Assembly (NCBI GenBank): GCA_963969395.1
Contig: OZ017803.1
Location: 3,596,001 to 3,660,000, forward strand
Reading direction: 5' to 3'
Source of the DNA: Pseudoscleropodium purum
Taxonomy: Eukaryota > Streptophyta > Bryopsida > Hypnales > Brachytheciaceae
DNA length: 64,000 nt
In this document: one piece after another, positions 51,114 to 63,936 of the stretch
Layout of the letters: every line of letters starts with the position of its first letter
Numbering within the stretch: position 1 is the first letter of the stretch
The notes under the pieces: generated by a model
Told to the model about the DNA's origin: nothing
What the model saw: the letters and a program-made list of their open reading frames with translations, nothing else
The model's database searches: none
Program-made: the position numbers and the translations under genes

Positions 51114-52945
51114 AATGGCATAAACTGAATTTCAATTAATGGCTTGTAGAAAAGTTCATGGTTAGTACTTTAGGGCAAAAATTTGTAAATAGAAAGGACT
51201 ATCAAAAAAATATTGCTTCCCACTATTAAAAATAGCAGGGGACTATTCTTGCAATAATGACCACTAATGACCACAATTGTAGATATTTTTCTAAAGATTG
51301 TAGCCCCATAAGGATTTGCCACCATATCAATTTTTAAATATTAATCTTACATTTTGTTCAAATATTAATCTTACATTTTTATTGTATGACATGATGGATT
51401 GTCTATAATTGTGAATTTTCACTTTTTAAAAAAAAAATTGTCATTGCCATAATTTTGTAGTAAAAAGTGAAAATAAATTAGTAAATATAGCAAAAACATT
51501 CCAATTAGTATGAAGTTTTTCTAAGAGGTACAAGTAACAATGGAGAATGGTATAAAGGTTTATCAATTTTTATTTATTTATTTTTATACCTAAATCATCC
51601 TTGCCAGTGACTTTAAAATCAAATTCCACTATTATGCTAATTTTATCCTTTTATATAATTGATACATAAAAGTTTGTGAAAAATATATTTTCTATTGATG
51701 ATGGATTTTTTCAAAAATTTTGATAGAAAAAATAAATTATTATGATTTTTTAAAGTAAACCTTGTAAATAAAAACTGAATCTACTATAATGTATATTAGA
51801 ATAATTTGAAATTTTGGCCATAAATAAAGGTTAGAATAAAAAATATATTTTGTAATTTAAGCTTAGAAATTATGTTAAAAGAAGAAAATACAAATGAAAA
51901 ACATACAATATTGTACAATTTGGATACTAACACATTGAGCTTGTAATCGTAATATTTCTTCCAATTTTTTCAAATTTTGAAATGGAATAGAAACAAAACT
52001 TGTCAAACTCTTGTTATTCAAATTGCTTTCTATAACCATACTAAAATAGTTTCTATGTGATTTGATGATGCCTTTATTGAGAACAAAAAGGAATACATCA
52101 TAAAATGGTATCAAGTGAATAATAGGATGGGAATAGGATGAATAATGCTAGAATGTTCCAAGCTCCTTACAATTAAGTCATCCAATGTAAACAATTTGAG
52201 TGGTTGTCCAACGAAAACTTCGTTGTTTATCTAAAAAACTGTGAAACAATTGACGCCTCCAAAAAAGCAACAATGCACACGTTTCTATTTGCAAAATTTC
52301 TCAAAGTAAAGCTCGAGGTAAGATTAATTTTAAAGAACAGGCAACCAGCAGAGCGTCAAAGAGTAAAGGTCACACGAACCCAACCGAAACAGAACATATT
52401 CACAATCTCCAACGAAACCCACTCTCAACCACTCTCCTGAGGTTCCAACGCCCAGAAGCATTCACAACAAAACATCCAAAACAATTGCCTACCAAATGGC
52501 TTCTAAAAACAGAACAGCAAAGAGACGATAAGGCCAAACAATAAACCAGAACTACATCAATAGTCATACCAATAATTCTATCGTTACAAATGGGAATCCA
52601 AGGTACTCCAGGAACCTCAAACACCCGCCCTTCTGACACTTAAATTTGAAGGACGCGCCTCTCTATCTATGTTAGGCTTGACAACCTACCACCGGTACTC
52701 AAATAAATTACTCCTCCAAACCCCACTTCTAACCACCTACGGAAAGTTCCACAAATTGGTAGAGTAAACTTACCATATTAAAACTGGTTCCACAAAAATC
52801 GTAGAAGTTGCACTCACAACGAGATAATGATATCAATCTGAAAATGAAAAAACCAAAGACTCAGAATGTCGAAGTAAAGGTCCATCTTAAGAGCAATTAT
52901 CCTGGCTGCCAGCAGCAACACGAAGACTAAAAACACCGGGCCCTT
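51114..52945. other. Intergenic DNA and E1-beta 3' region
   Basis: AT-rich to about 52.2 kb, then more balanced sequence probably covering the 3' UTR of the minus-strand E1-beta gene. No other gene recognised. Confidence 0.5.
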
Positions 52946-55140
52946 CTATTGCTTCTTCCCGGAGCACAAATTCTCCACGGCGGAGATGATTTGGTGCGGC
53001 TGAACCACAGTCAGCTCCTCCAGAGGGCCAGAGTAAGGAGTCGGAACGTCCTGCGAAGATAGACAACCGATCGGACCGTCCAGCTCGTCCCAAAAACTCT
53101 CCATGATGGCGGAACGAAGACTCGCGCCGATGCCGCCCGTACGCATGCACTCCTCCACGATCAGCACGCGGTGCGTCTTCTTCACCGACTCCCCGATCGT
53201 GAACATGTCGAACGGCTTCAGCGAACGGATGTCGATGATCTCCGGGTCGTACCCTCGGTCCACCAGCGTCTTCGCCGCCTGACACAAAACACAAAACACC
53301 ACAGGCACACCTTGAGCATACTCCAACATCAAAACGAACGCAGCAATGTCGCCACCGCATCTCCACCATCAATTCACCTTCAACCTCACCATCAATTGGA
53401 CTCCGATGCAAACCCAGACCATTCGGTGTCACCACTTTCAGAAAGCCCTCACTCGGGAATATTCCAGAAAGGGTTTAAGACCATACACCGCATCACTCCA
53501 TTATCTTCACAAACATACACCCCATTCTTCCAGAAACGTATCCAAATCCATCTCCCATTTCATCCTAACTCCCATAGGATCCCAACCAACGACTACACAT
53601 GGAAGCCGAACGAGGAACCCATGCCACGCAGGTCGGGAATCAGCGAAATGCGCAAGAGCGACTGGCAACCCACTCAGTTACCTGCGTCACGTGGTACCGC
53701 ATGCGCGAGTAAGTGAGGATCGTGATGTCCGTGCCCGGACGAACCATCTCCGCCTCCTCCAGGCAGCAAGTGTACTCCTCGTCGGGGATGCGCTCCTTCA
53801 GGTTGTACAGCAACACGTGCTCGTACAAAATCACAGGGTTCTCGCAACGGATGGCCGCCTTCATCAAACCCTTGGCGTTGTAAGGCGTAGAACACGCCAC
53901 CATCTGCAGACCCGGCACCGACTGGAAGTAAGACTCCAGACGCTGAGAGTGCTCCGCGCCCAGCTGACGACCCACGCCGCCGGGGCCGCGGATCACGATG
54001 GGGATCCTGAACTGACCGCCCGAAGTGTAGTGCAGCATGCCGCAGTTGTTGGCGATCTGGTTATACGCCAGCAGCAGGAAACCCATGTTCATGCCCTCCA
54101 CCACCGGACGCAAGCCCGTCATCGCACCGCCGATCGCCATCCCCATGAATGAGTTCTCCGCGATCGGAGTGTCCAGCACACGCCACGACCCGAACTTCTC
54201 CGTGAACCCCTTCGTCACCTTGTACGACCCGCCATAGTCGCCCACGTCCTCGCCGATGACGCACACGGTCGGGTCGCGCTCCATCTCCTCGCCCAGACCT
54301 TCGCGCAGCGCCTCGAACATCAGCAGCTCGTGCCTGGACAGAATGCGCAAACAATTACTTACTTGGTGCCATCTAACTACCCTACTAATCATTCCATCAC
54401 TCTGCATCGCGCCTGATGGTTTTGTTTTCTCACGAGTCATCCCTTCCCGTGCCTCTCAACATTCGTGAATTAGGTCTTGGACACCCCACAGCTCTTCGTC
54501 ATTGCTACTACTATACTTTGTAGGTCACAATTCCCAGCTCCAGCAGAAACGAAGAAGCACCAGGAGCCACCAATGGGAATCCAATCCTTCGAAAAACCTA
54601 CTCTACACAATCCCTCAAATTCATATGTCATTAAGGACGAGCGTAGAAAACGAGGTCGAGCACTCACCCCGCCTGGGTCGACGACGAAGTTGACGCCGGC
54701 TCTCGGGTCTGCATTGCCATTGCTCACACTAATCAGATCAATCAATCGCGGTTCAGCAAAACCAACCTACCTACCGACCTCTCGACCCCAGGAGGGGCTT
54801 TGGCACACAGTGGTGATTGCGGGCCATTGGATTCATTCTCGTCACGGAATCAGAATGAAATGGCCACGACAGTCAATACGACGGGAGTTGAGAGAGAGAG
54901 AGAAAAAAGAAAGCTGACCGCGACGGCAGCATTGGCCGCGACATGGCGAGCCGGCAGCTGCGGTCCGCGCGACGCCCTCGCTGCTGCTGCTGCTTGGCAG
55001 CGCACCACCTGCTGGAAGACGGAAGGCGACTTGACAGTGACGTTGGTGCTGGCGAGGGAGGAAGAAGCTCTGGACGACGGAGCGCAGAGGCCGCGGCCGA
55101 CGGGCAGCAGGGTGGTGGATGCCGCTGCGGCCATGGCCAT
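52946..55140 (-). CDS. Pyruvate dehydrogenase E1 component subunit beta, plastid type
   Basis: With E1-alpha it forms the thiamine-diphosphate enzyme that decarboxylates pyruvate in the PDH complex; the plastid form supplies acetyl-CoA for fatty acid synthesis. Four coding exons on the minus strand: 55140-54919, 54708-54668, 54333-53682, 53278-52946, with phases closing to 415 aa, the usual length. Exon 1 (74 codons) is Ala/Ser/Arg-rich with few acidic residues, a typical chloroplast transit peptide. The mature part has [76 protein letters not shown], and the C-terminal domain [55 protein letters not shown]. These match plastid rather than mitochondrial E1-beta. The exon 1 donor is the weak GTCAGC. 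The GC-rich coding sequence contrasts with its surroundings. It appears functional. Confidence 0.95.
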
Positions 55141-56814
55141 GGTCTGTTGCCGCAGACAGAAATGAAGGAGCGATAAGGCGGGGAAGAAGGAGAAGAAACA
55201 ACAAAGAAACGGCAAGACGAGAGAAACCACGAAGACTCGGGAGAGGGAAGGGCTCGCAGGGCTGGAGGGACTGTGAAGACGGGGTTGTCTGGTGAAGATT
55301 ACGAGGCGAGGGAGTTCGTTGGTCAAATGTAGCGGACATTACAATGGGGGCTCATTAACCCCTAAATGCCCAAGGCACCCAAATCTGGTGTTCGCAAAAC
55401 TTTGAAATTAAATAAAACCTGACCAAGTTTCTATTTTCAGTACTTTCTATTTTCGAAAAGTATTTTTTTGAATTCTAGTTTTAGCATTAAAAATCTGATC
55501 TTGAAAATAAATGATAGTGATTTCTCTATTTAAGATTTTGTACAAGGGTACCCATTGTAATCTTGACTTCCCATAATGTTGAAAGCTCTTGGAAATGAGC
55601 CTCAAATACACTAGATCTTGGAGAAAAAATCACATTCAAAATTCATTTAAAAAAAATTGTAGAGTAGATTTTAAGAATAAATCATAAAGTGATTGGGGTT
55701 ATATATGTTAAGCCCTTTAACCTTGAATTTTTTTGGTCACAAACTTTTTAGATTTGACTTGTGAAAAGAGGATTGAAAGACTTTCACATCACTTTTGCAG
55801 TTTTAACACCTCATGGTCAAATATCATAATCTTTCACTTCATAAGTGATATTGTTGTATTTTCTTTCCTTATAAAATCTCTAGTATGTCTAGTTTGAATT
55901 TGTACAGTTACAATTCAAAAAAAATTGATACAACTTATCAAAATTTTGGTATTTTGTTCAATTTAGAGCAAATTTTAAGAAGCTCAAAAGAGACCTTAGG
56001 CATTTAGGGGTTAAAATTGGTTGTTTTCGAGAATAGTTTTTGTTATCAAATTGTGAAAGGCAAGAAATCTTAAAAGTGTCTTCAAAAAGGTTTTGAGAAT
56101 CATTCCTCTTTTAAAGCTATAATAGTTTTTGTTGGATCTTAGAAAGTGAAGAACTTCAAAAAGTGAAGAAACCAATTAAATTGGTTTATAATTGAAGATT
56201 TTGCCGCCAATTTACTTCGAATTACAAATTAGCCTTGGGTCTCACTTAATGCCAAAAACTTCAAACTCCTCCCTACCAATTCAATAGATGATTGGGAGAT
56301 GTCTTGAAGTCCTTACAAAAGCAAGGAAAGAAATAACCCCAAATTCTATCAATAGTTTAAAGTGAATTAAGAATTTATTCATTTAAGCCTCATATAAAGT
56401 CTTGCATTCCAATAACAAATTTCACCAAGACTACAAACCTTTGTTTAAAGGTGTGAGATTCCATGAAAATGTATACAAATTGGAAATTCTACTTAGATTG
56501 GATAGAAACAATAGAGATAGTGACTAAGTTATTGATTTTTTATATTTTAGTAATTGCAACATATTAATGTTATTGGTCCTTAAAATTGAAATTGAACTTT
56601 GGGGCTTTTTATACTTGGCTTTAGGATTAGAAAATCAAAACATTTTGAATCCTCTCATTGCTAGGCTAGACCAATTTCTGAGCTAAACCAATTTCTGATC
56701 ACTTGACCAAAAAAAATGTGCAAAATCTTTTATTTCCTTGTGTAGGTACCAAAAGTGAATCTTGGTTTTGAATTCAATGTTGCAAGGGTTTAACCCACCT
56801 TGTAATCTTTGTCG
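55141..56814. other. E1-beta promoter/5' UTR and intergenic spacer
   Basis: 55141-55330 is a pyrimidine-rich leader on the minus strand; the rest is AT-rich without recognised genes. Confidence 0.5.
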
Positions 56815-58985
56815 GACTCTTCGCTAGACACCCTCGTCATCTACTCAAAGCCCTTCACTCTCCAAGTATTGATGTTGGTTTCACTCCTTATGCCATTCTT
56901 TTGTTGTTTCTTCTTCTCTACCTTGTGCTTCCTTCATTTTTTCCAACGGCACTCATGGCCATGGCTGTAGCAATGTCCACCACCATGCCTGCCTTCCACG
57001 TCCTTTATGTACAAACATCCAAATCTAGGACCTCCCTTGCCAACTCCAACGTCAAGTTGCCTTCTGTTGTCCCAATTGTGGCATGTTGCGAGGCAGCAAG
57101 GGCATCATATGGGTTGCAACTACTAGCTTGCCATGTCACACCCGATGTCGTTGTCACAGTCGAATTTCTCTATCTTGTTCACCACCTGTCGTTTCGACCA
57201 TTTTGGCCATTTCCATACGTTCATTCTAATTCAGAGATGATGATATGAATCCAATGTCTTGCAATCAATACTATGTACCAATGCGCCTTGTTAGATCGAG
57301 AGGTTGGTAGATAGGTTTTGTTGAACCTTGCTTTTGCAATTGGTCTGATTGCAGGGATACTAATAAGTGAGCTTGTGAGCGTGTGCTTAAAAGCCTCCAC
57401 TTTTAAAATTTTTCAAGGTTGTAATTCTATTGGAGACCTATAACCATGGAATTAGATATAATAATCTAGAGCTTAAATGAACAATAAATGAATATGCCGC
57501 TATGCGATTTTGTACCAAAAAAATAAACAAATAGATTTTAGAAATTGAGATATAGTCAAAATAGATAGTATTTGTAAGCAAATACACAATAATAGGTGTA
57601 ATGATTTAGGATGTCTCACTATAAAGCATATAAATGAAAAACTGCAATACATCATAACACCATTATTGGGGTGACATTTTTAAAGTCTAAAATAGAAAGA
57701 GCAACAAAAGTGGGCCATAGAGGTTGAATATAAATTTGGTGACATCAAAAGTTGTAAACATTACACGTACTAAATCATTAATAATGCTTTCGAATAATTA
57801 AGTGATAAATGTAGTCTTGGTCACAAGCCTTCATGTAAATTTAAAGGATGAAAGTGGTCCGCCTATTTTATTTTATTTTAATAATTTTTCTTTTAAAAAA
57901 ATCTTAAACATGGAATATTTAAAATAAATGTAGTAGTCACATATTACATACCAAATAAATGTATTAACCCCAAGTAAGTTGAAATAAACAACCATTTTAA
58001 AAATCAACATTCTTCTTTTTGGACTATCCTTTTTCGAATTTTACTTTGTTACAAATAAAAATCACTTCTAAACAATAGAGTATATATTGAATGTGTTTGT
58101 TGTGATGTTGGAATGTACTCAAGGTGTGCCTGTGATGTTTGTGTATGGATACGGTATGTGTATTTTTGAATGATGTAATGTATGTGCTTAAGTCTTTTGG
58201 GGAATATTCCCAAGTGATTTTGTTTTTTAAAGAAGTGATATCGATTGATCTTGTTTGCATCAGAGTCCAATTGAAGGTGAAGTTGGAGGTGAATTGATGG
58301 TAGAGATGTGGTGGCGACATGGATGTGTTCGTTGTGATGTTGGAGTATGCTCAAGGTGTGCCTATAGTATATTGTCTTTGTGGCAGGTGGCGAAGACACT
58401 AGTGGATTGAGGGTACAACCTAGAGATCATCGACATCCGTTCATTGAAATTGTTCAACATGTTCACGATTGGTGAATTTGTGAAGAAGACACACCGCATG
58501 TTGATTGTAGAGGAGTGCATGTGTATAGGTGACATCCACTATAAAAAAAACTTGTTTTAGGTTACAAATTGATATAAAAAAAAAATTTTAAGCTGACATA
58601 AAACAAACACCATGTTTTTATATCAACAATGATGTTCATTGATGTTATATTAAACATCATTGTTGACATTAAAACATAGGTTGTTCTTTTTGATGTCACC
58701 TGAAATTTGTTCTTTTTGACATCAATAAACTTTGGTTTCTTATAGTGATCGGCACAAGTCTTTATTCCGCCATCATGGAGAGCTTTTTGGGACGAGCTAG
58801 ATGGTTTGATTGGTTGCCTTCCTTTGTAGGACGTTCTAACGCCTTACTTTGGCCTTCTAGAGGAGCTGACTACAGTTTGGGCATACCAAATCATCTCTAC
58901 CACAGAGAATTTGTGCTATGGGAAGAAGCAATAGAAGGACCCATTGTTTTAAGTCTTCGTGTTGCTAATGGAAGCCCGATAACTA
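56815..58985 (+). pseudogene. Inverted, truncated duplicate of the PDH E1-beta gene
   Basis: Same order as the functional gene but on the opposite strand. 56815-56954 matches the 5' UTR (CTTCACTCTCC, TTTGTTGTTTCTTCT); 56955 onward matches the transit-peptide exon (MAMAVAMSTT, QLLACHVT); intron 1 homology continues to about 57345 (GAGAGGTTGGTAGATAGGTT). Exons 2 and 3 are missing. Homology resumes in intron 3 at about 58140 (GGGGAATATTCCC, GGCGACAT) and runs through exon 4 (58388-58900, IVEECM) into the 3' UTR (GAAGAAGCAATAGAAGG). A stop replaces a codon soon after VAKTLVD, and a 211 bp MITE interrupts exon 4. Retained introns show it arose by DNA duplication, not retroposition. Confidence 0.93.
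58537..58747. mobile_element. CACTA-type (EnSpm/CMC) MITE, 211 bp
   Basis: Ends CACTATAA...TTATAGTG with a 3 bp ATC duplication (58534-58536 and 58748-58750). The functional E1-beta gene carries a single ATC at the same place (GGCGGCATCGGCGCG), confirming the precise insertion site. Internally it has inverted GATGT/ACATC motifs (TTGATGTTATAT, AACATCATTGTTGAC), typical of CACTA subterminal regions. No coding capacity. Confidence 0.93.
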
Positions 58986-61087
58986 GTTGGCGGGAAGCAC
59001 TTTTTCTTCAAGTTGGACGTTTGGCTGATTTGTCATTTATAGGTTTAAAGTTTATCAATGTTATCATTTATATTTTCTTATTTTTAGAATTGAAAATATT
59101 GATTGTTGTGTTGGGTAAAATATTATGAAGTGATTGTACTTCACTATCACTTTAGCGCCAAGTGAAATTTTGTATTGATCTTTAGATTTGGTCAATTTAG
59201 TCGCCAAATAGAAAGCCTTTGGAGAATCTATTTTTCTTTTGCTAGTTTATTTGTGTTTTAAATGGAAGAATGACGGTATTAGTTTTACAATGTTGAATTT
59301 GCCTTTACTGTGGTTGAAGTTGGTAGCCTTTAAGGGCAAAACAAATGGCATATATTGAAATTGAGATAGGAAAACTTTGTACCTCCTCCGGGTTAGCTGG
59401 AGAAATTAGTATTACTTTTGTAGCCTTCTAAACATGAAGAGTAATTTGTGATCAAAATTGGCTATCACTTGTATCAATACCAAATTACTAATCATATGAT
59501 TTTGCATGTACTGGATTTTATGGTTTGCTATTTATTGTATTGGAAACACTTATTGATTTGTGCATCTAAATTTTGCTATGGCATTTCACCTCCAATCTTG
59601 TGAATTGTTGGGATATTTGTGTGCTAGTCAACCTTTTAGATGAGCATTGAGATGAGCATTGAGTAACTAACCCTAAGTTTTATATTGGATTCAATTTTTT
59701 GGGGGACCAGTGTCCCCTTTGTTGCCCTCACTCAATAGGCTAGTTTTTAGAGGGACGAAGCTAGAAAGGTCAAATTTTTGACAATTTGGCGAATTTCACC
59801 AAAAATAAAGGCCCTAATTGGATGATTGATGTAGGTTGGATCACGCTTTGGAGTTGGATTGGTTGATTTATTTACTTTATTTTGTTGTTTGGATTAAATT
59901 ATGACTCAGACTATAAGATATTAAGATGGTAGTGTAAACTCAACTTCTTATGGACTGTTGTCGTACGCGTGGTCTAGGTATAAATATCTTTACAATATTA
60001 GAACATTGTAAGATGACACGAAATATCGTCCTAGGGGATTCTAGGATGTTATTCCAAACTTTGGTATCTAAATCTTCTCTTTTCCAAGACCTAGGACAAT
60101 CCATCCAAATTTCTCTCCCTCTTCTTGTTGTAACTACTTAACTGGATTACAACCTGGATCCATTCTCTCCCAGTTTCCAAATATGTCTCCACAAATTGAT
60201 AGTTTTCTATACCTTTGTTTTACCCTCAAAGGGTCTGCTATTGTTCTTTAGAGGGGTACGGACTTCACCACTTGTAATCCTCACACACTTTCTACTCTCT
60301 TTCAAAACAAATAAACAAACAAATACCAAGAACAACATGTTGAGCCAAGGAAATAGCACCCTTACAATATTCTGGATAGCCGACCAAAAAGCGAGTCACT
60401 TAAGGCCACATTAAACCCCTTTACTACAACAATAAATCTAAAATCAACCAAAAGCAATAAAGAACTATTTCTTAGTTTCTAGATTGATCCTATAGTTGTT
60501 AGACCTTTTAGTATGTGGAAATTTTCTTCTAGCGGTTGCTTATCTCCGCATAGAACCCCTCTTGGATTCCGAACCCACATCCACACCACTCCTGAGCTCT
60601 ACTGAATTACTGTTCTGGTAATTTAAAAGCACCACTCACAAGTCCTCATTCACAAATTTAAATCCCTCCACAAAGTACTCTCCCAGTCTAACCGTGTGGC
60701 CAAAGATCTGGATTCCTCCTCACCCATCCATCTCACATCTCAACACTCAAATCAACAAATCAACAAAAATTCTTTGCACAAAGTCAGAGCTAGAATGTCT
60801 GCTTAGTGGCTCAAATTAAAGAAAGGAATGAATTAAACATTGAAAATGCCTTAGGATGGAATGAGACGGCAACAGCCTTACCCACCCTTAAAACCAAAAG
60901 TAAAAACCAAAAAAGCCACCTCAAAACTAGGGCAAGCATACAATGACCACTCCCTAAGATAACCAAAAAGTCATAAGCCAATTATCCCAAGAAATCTAGA
61001 ACTTGGGCCCACATACAGAAAAACCATTCTAGAACTAAAAATTAAATTTTAACTAATTGAAAACAACCTAACTAGCTTCCTCCCCCT
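58986..61087. other. Intergenic DNA
   Basis: No gene or recognised TE domain seen. Confidence 0.45.
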
Positions 61088-63116
61088 TCACGCCTTCTTT
61101 GAACTCCTACCGCTTTGACTCGATGGAGTCTTGCTAAAGGCCTTTGTCGAAATTGCCTTGACTGCCTCCCGGGTTTGAATCTTATATTAGATTAGTAGAG
61201 GTGACTCGTCATCTATTTTCGTCTTGGATTCGGTCTCAAACTCTTCTTCCTCGGAATCATCAAGCATCTGCACCTCCAACTCTTTCACCTGCAAGGTCTC
61301 ACTCAAATCTATCATCATGCTATTCCGTCTAGTCGAAGGCTGTTGTATGTGAGAGAAGTCTTTTGGATGGAACCGAGCTGGATTTGTCATGGCCCCAATC
61401 CGATCAATGAAATCGCCAAAGATCTGCATTCCGGGCATCTTGAATGATCCTCCTACATTCAATCGGGTTGACAAAATACGTGGCGGGACGGAACTCTTTG
61501 TTGCATTGGAACGGATCTCTCACTCAACTACTTCTCAAATTCAGATACCTCCTTCTCACTTGTTGTTGGTATTTGTGCTTGAGTCAAAAAAGGACCTACA
61601 ATTGATTATAGAAGAAACTTCAATCCTTCAAACTGTGGCCCAGCCAAAGCACTGGAAGTATACTTCACCGGAGTCTAGTTGACCGGAGTTCCCATGAATA
61701 GGGTATTGAAGACTTTCGGAAACTGCGAGAAGTCTATGGTTCTATCTGGATCTAGGTGTCCCAACAATTGGCTCATTTCCTTCAACACTGTCTCCATCTG
61801 GGCTTGAAAGTCAACCAAGATCATTACCACCTTCGATCCAGTTATATAGCCTTCATTCATCAGCTGAGCATCAAAGAATTTGGATTTGATCACAAGATGC
61901 TCCGATTATTGAACCAACTTATTCAAATTCTCGACGAATTGGAGAGCTTTCATCTCCTTCTACTTTGTTGTTGCTAGCTAGCCTTGTTCCCAATTTATCT
62001 GAGATTGGAGGTCATCCTTTTCCTTTTCCAAGTTCCAGAATTTGCTCCTCTTTTTCGTGCAATACTTCAAGATCCAGCCTCCATTTGATTTTGTCCAAAA
62101 TCTTGTCTGGCTCCACCTTCAACTCATTAGCAATGTCAATAAGAAAATTCGCCATGTTGTCGTGCAACTATTGGGCCTGCAACATCCATTGGATTCTGGC
62201 ATCAAAGAAACTCGATCCTTCTTCCACTATCGGAATTTGGTCAGGCTTTCTTCTTCCGGTGTGGGCAATTTTCCTCGTGTGGCCAGATCAATGGACTTCC
62301 TCCGCTTATCCCGGCGCTCGGCAAGTTCCTCTTCCAAAAGGCCTCCCTCCTCGGACTCGGACTAATCCTTCTCCACCTCCTCCTTAAGGCCATACTTCAA
62401 GATTGAAGCCCCAGTGTCATATGCTATTGTCTCTTAACCACTCAAAACCTCCTTGTGGTAGTAGAGGTAGAACAAGTATGGGTTGATAGGGCTGTGTTTA
62501 TCCCTCGACAAATACTTAGCCAATTTTGACACCACACGTGCGATAACCTTACTGCAATACAAAAACCCATCCTCCATAGTTCCAAAGATGGTGTTAGCCA
62601 TTGTAACCATAATCCAAGTAGACTTTTCCGGATACAAGAGCAAAATCAGGATTCCAACACTTGCCTATGTCTATCGTTCCTACAATTAGTAATGGCACAC
62701 CCCTCTTTTGCATTGGCCAAACTTCAAAACTTTCCACTCGCGTACATATTTACTTGGGAAGCTAATCCGGATTCGTTCTTCTTGAACGAATACACTTCCG
62801 CCCAAACATCTTCTGTCCAAGCTATGGGTCAACCCCTCACTGTCAACTCGTATTGATTCGAAATCCTAAAGATGAGTTCTTGAATCATCTCCTCATTTTT
62901 GATATTCCGTAGCCTTCATAGCAGTCTGATGCACCCTATATACATTAGATCCTCCTTTAACTACTTCCAGATGGCTAAATCGGAAGAAATAACAAGACAA
63001 ACCATCTGGATTGTGACTACAGGTTTACGAAGTTGTAGATCGCTACCCTTCACCATAGGATATCGACACAAGGAAACCTAATCCGGTGCAAACAGCACTG
63101 GCTTCAACTTTTTCTC
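61088..63116 (-). pseudogene. Long decayed coding region, unknown (possibly TE-derived)
   Basis: The minus strand reads as protein-like sequence for about 2 kb with scattered stops: LKPVLFAPD near 63100, NEEMIQELIFRISNQYELTV, TMEDGFLYCSKVIARVVSKL and INPYLFYLYYHKEVLSG (about 62580-62440), a charged segment (KYGLKEEVEKD, EEELAERRDKRRKSIDLATR, LPTPEEESLTKF), then QMETVLKEMSQLLGHLDPDR, FNTLFMGTPVN, an acidic DDSEEEEFETES region and a basic tail SKTPSSQSGRSSKKA ending at 61088. The layout (globular N-part, coiled/charged middle, basic C-terminus) resembles TE-associated plant proteins, but I cannot name the family. Stops exclude an intact product. Confidence 0.55.
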
Positions 63117-63547
63117 CTTTGCATGATCCCTAATTCACCACTCTTTCACTCAACTACACGCACGCAGAGTTTTGCAAAACAGAGAGGGAGAAAAATGGAG
63201 TGGCAGTGGACTTAAATACCCAACAAGTGGCCGGCAATTCCCGGAGGAGAACAGGTAGGAGACCATTCCCATAACAGTGCCCTAGTTTCCCTAGGCCTGA
63301 ACTCTAGGTCGTAGGTTCCCTTCATCCGGAACTTTTCCAGATTCCGGATCCATCTTGAATCCAGTGAAATGACATTCGTAATAGTTCTAGCAATCCGTAA
63401 ATTGACTATTCCAAAGTTATCCCTAATTGAAGTGAATTCTTTATATTTTACCCAAAAAATAAAAAATTTTAAGTCTATCCTAATCCTAATCTAACCTATT
63501 TCTAGATGTTTTGAGTTTCCGTACTCTCACAACTGCGACTCAGTTTA
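63117..63547. other. Upstream flank of the decayed coding region
   Basis: Contains a TATTTAAG-like motif on the minus strand near 63215 that could be the old TATA box of the 61.1-63.1 kb pseudogene. No other feature. Confidence 0.35.
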
Positions 63548-63936
63548 AGGTGGAGGCACCAATAACTGATCATTTAAGCAATTGGGGAGCAGATTCTGTG
63601 TAATATGAATTGGTGGATATTTCTTCCATGAAGGAAGATAAGAAATATGGGGATTGCTAAATTTTCAGTTTTATATTCTGAAATTTGAAATTATAGTGCA
63701 TTTCGGGAGGCAAAAGAACTCTGGACCCATAAGCAACATCTACAGTCTTCCAATTCTGATCATACAAGACTATACTTTCTTGCTCACTACTTCAGGTAAA
63801 TGTGGCATGACCTTATTAATTTCAACCTTGAAAGGACAGAAAAATCAAATTTCAAGCTTGAGAACTGGATAAGGTTGGAAGTAGCACACCCTCCTGGTTG
63901 GGTCTTGGGTGCGGTTGGTTATTGGTGCCTCTACCT
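63548..63936. mobile_element. 389 bp MITE with TA target duplication
   Basis: The left TIR AGGTGGAGGCACCAATAAC (from 63548) is mirrored by the right end GTTATTGGTGCCTCTACCT (to 63936), 18 of 19 matching, each flanked by TA. The AGGTGG start resembles the TIR of the pogo-like element at 38-43 kb, suggesting the same transposase superfamily. Confidence 0.87.

Noticed and set aside
53346..54152. Plus-strand open frame of 268 codons
   Set aside because: Antisense to the GC-rich E1-beta exon 3 and intron 3; its His/Arg/Thr-rich composition is that of a reverse-complement shadow.
54842..55339. Longer minus-strand frames extending upstream of the E1-beta start
   Set aside because: The in-frame extension covers the pyrimidine-rich 5' UTR; the ATG at 55140 gives a transit peptide of normal length and composition.
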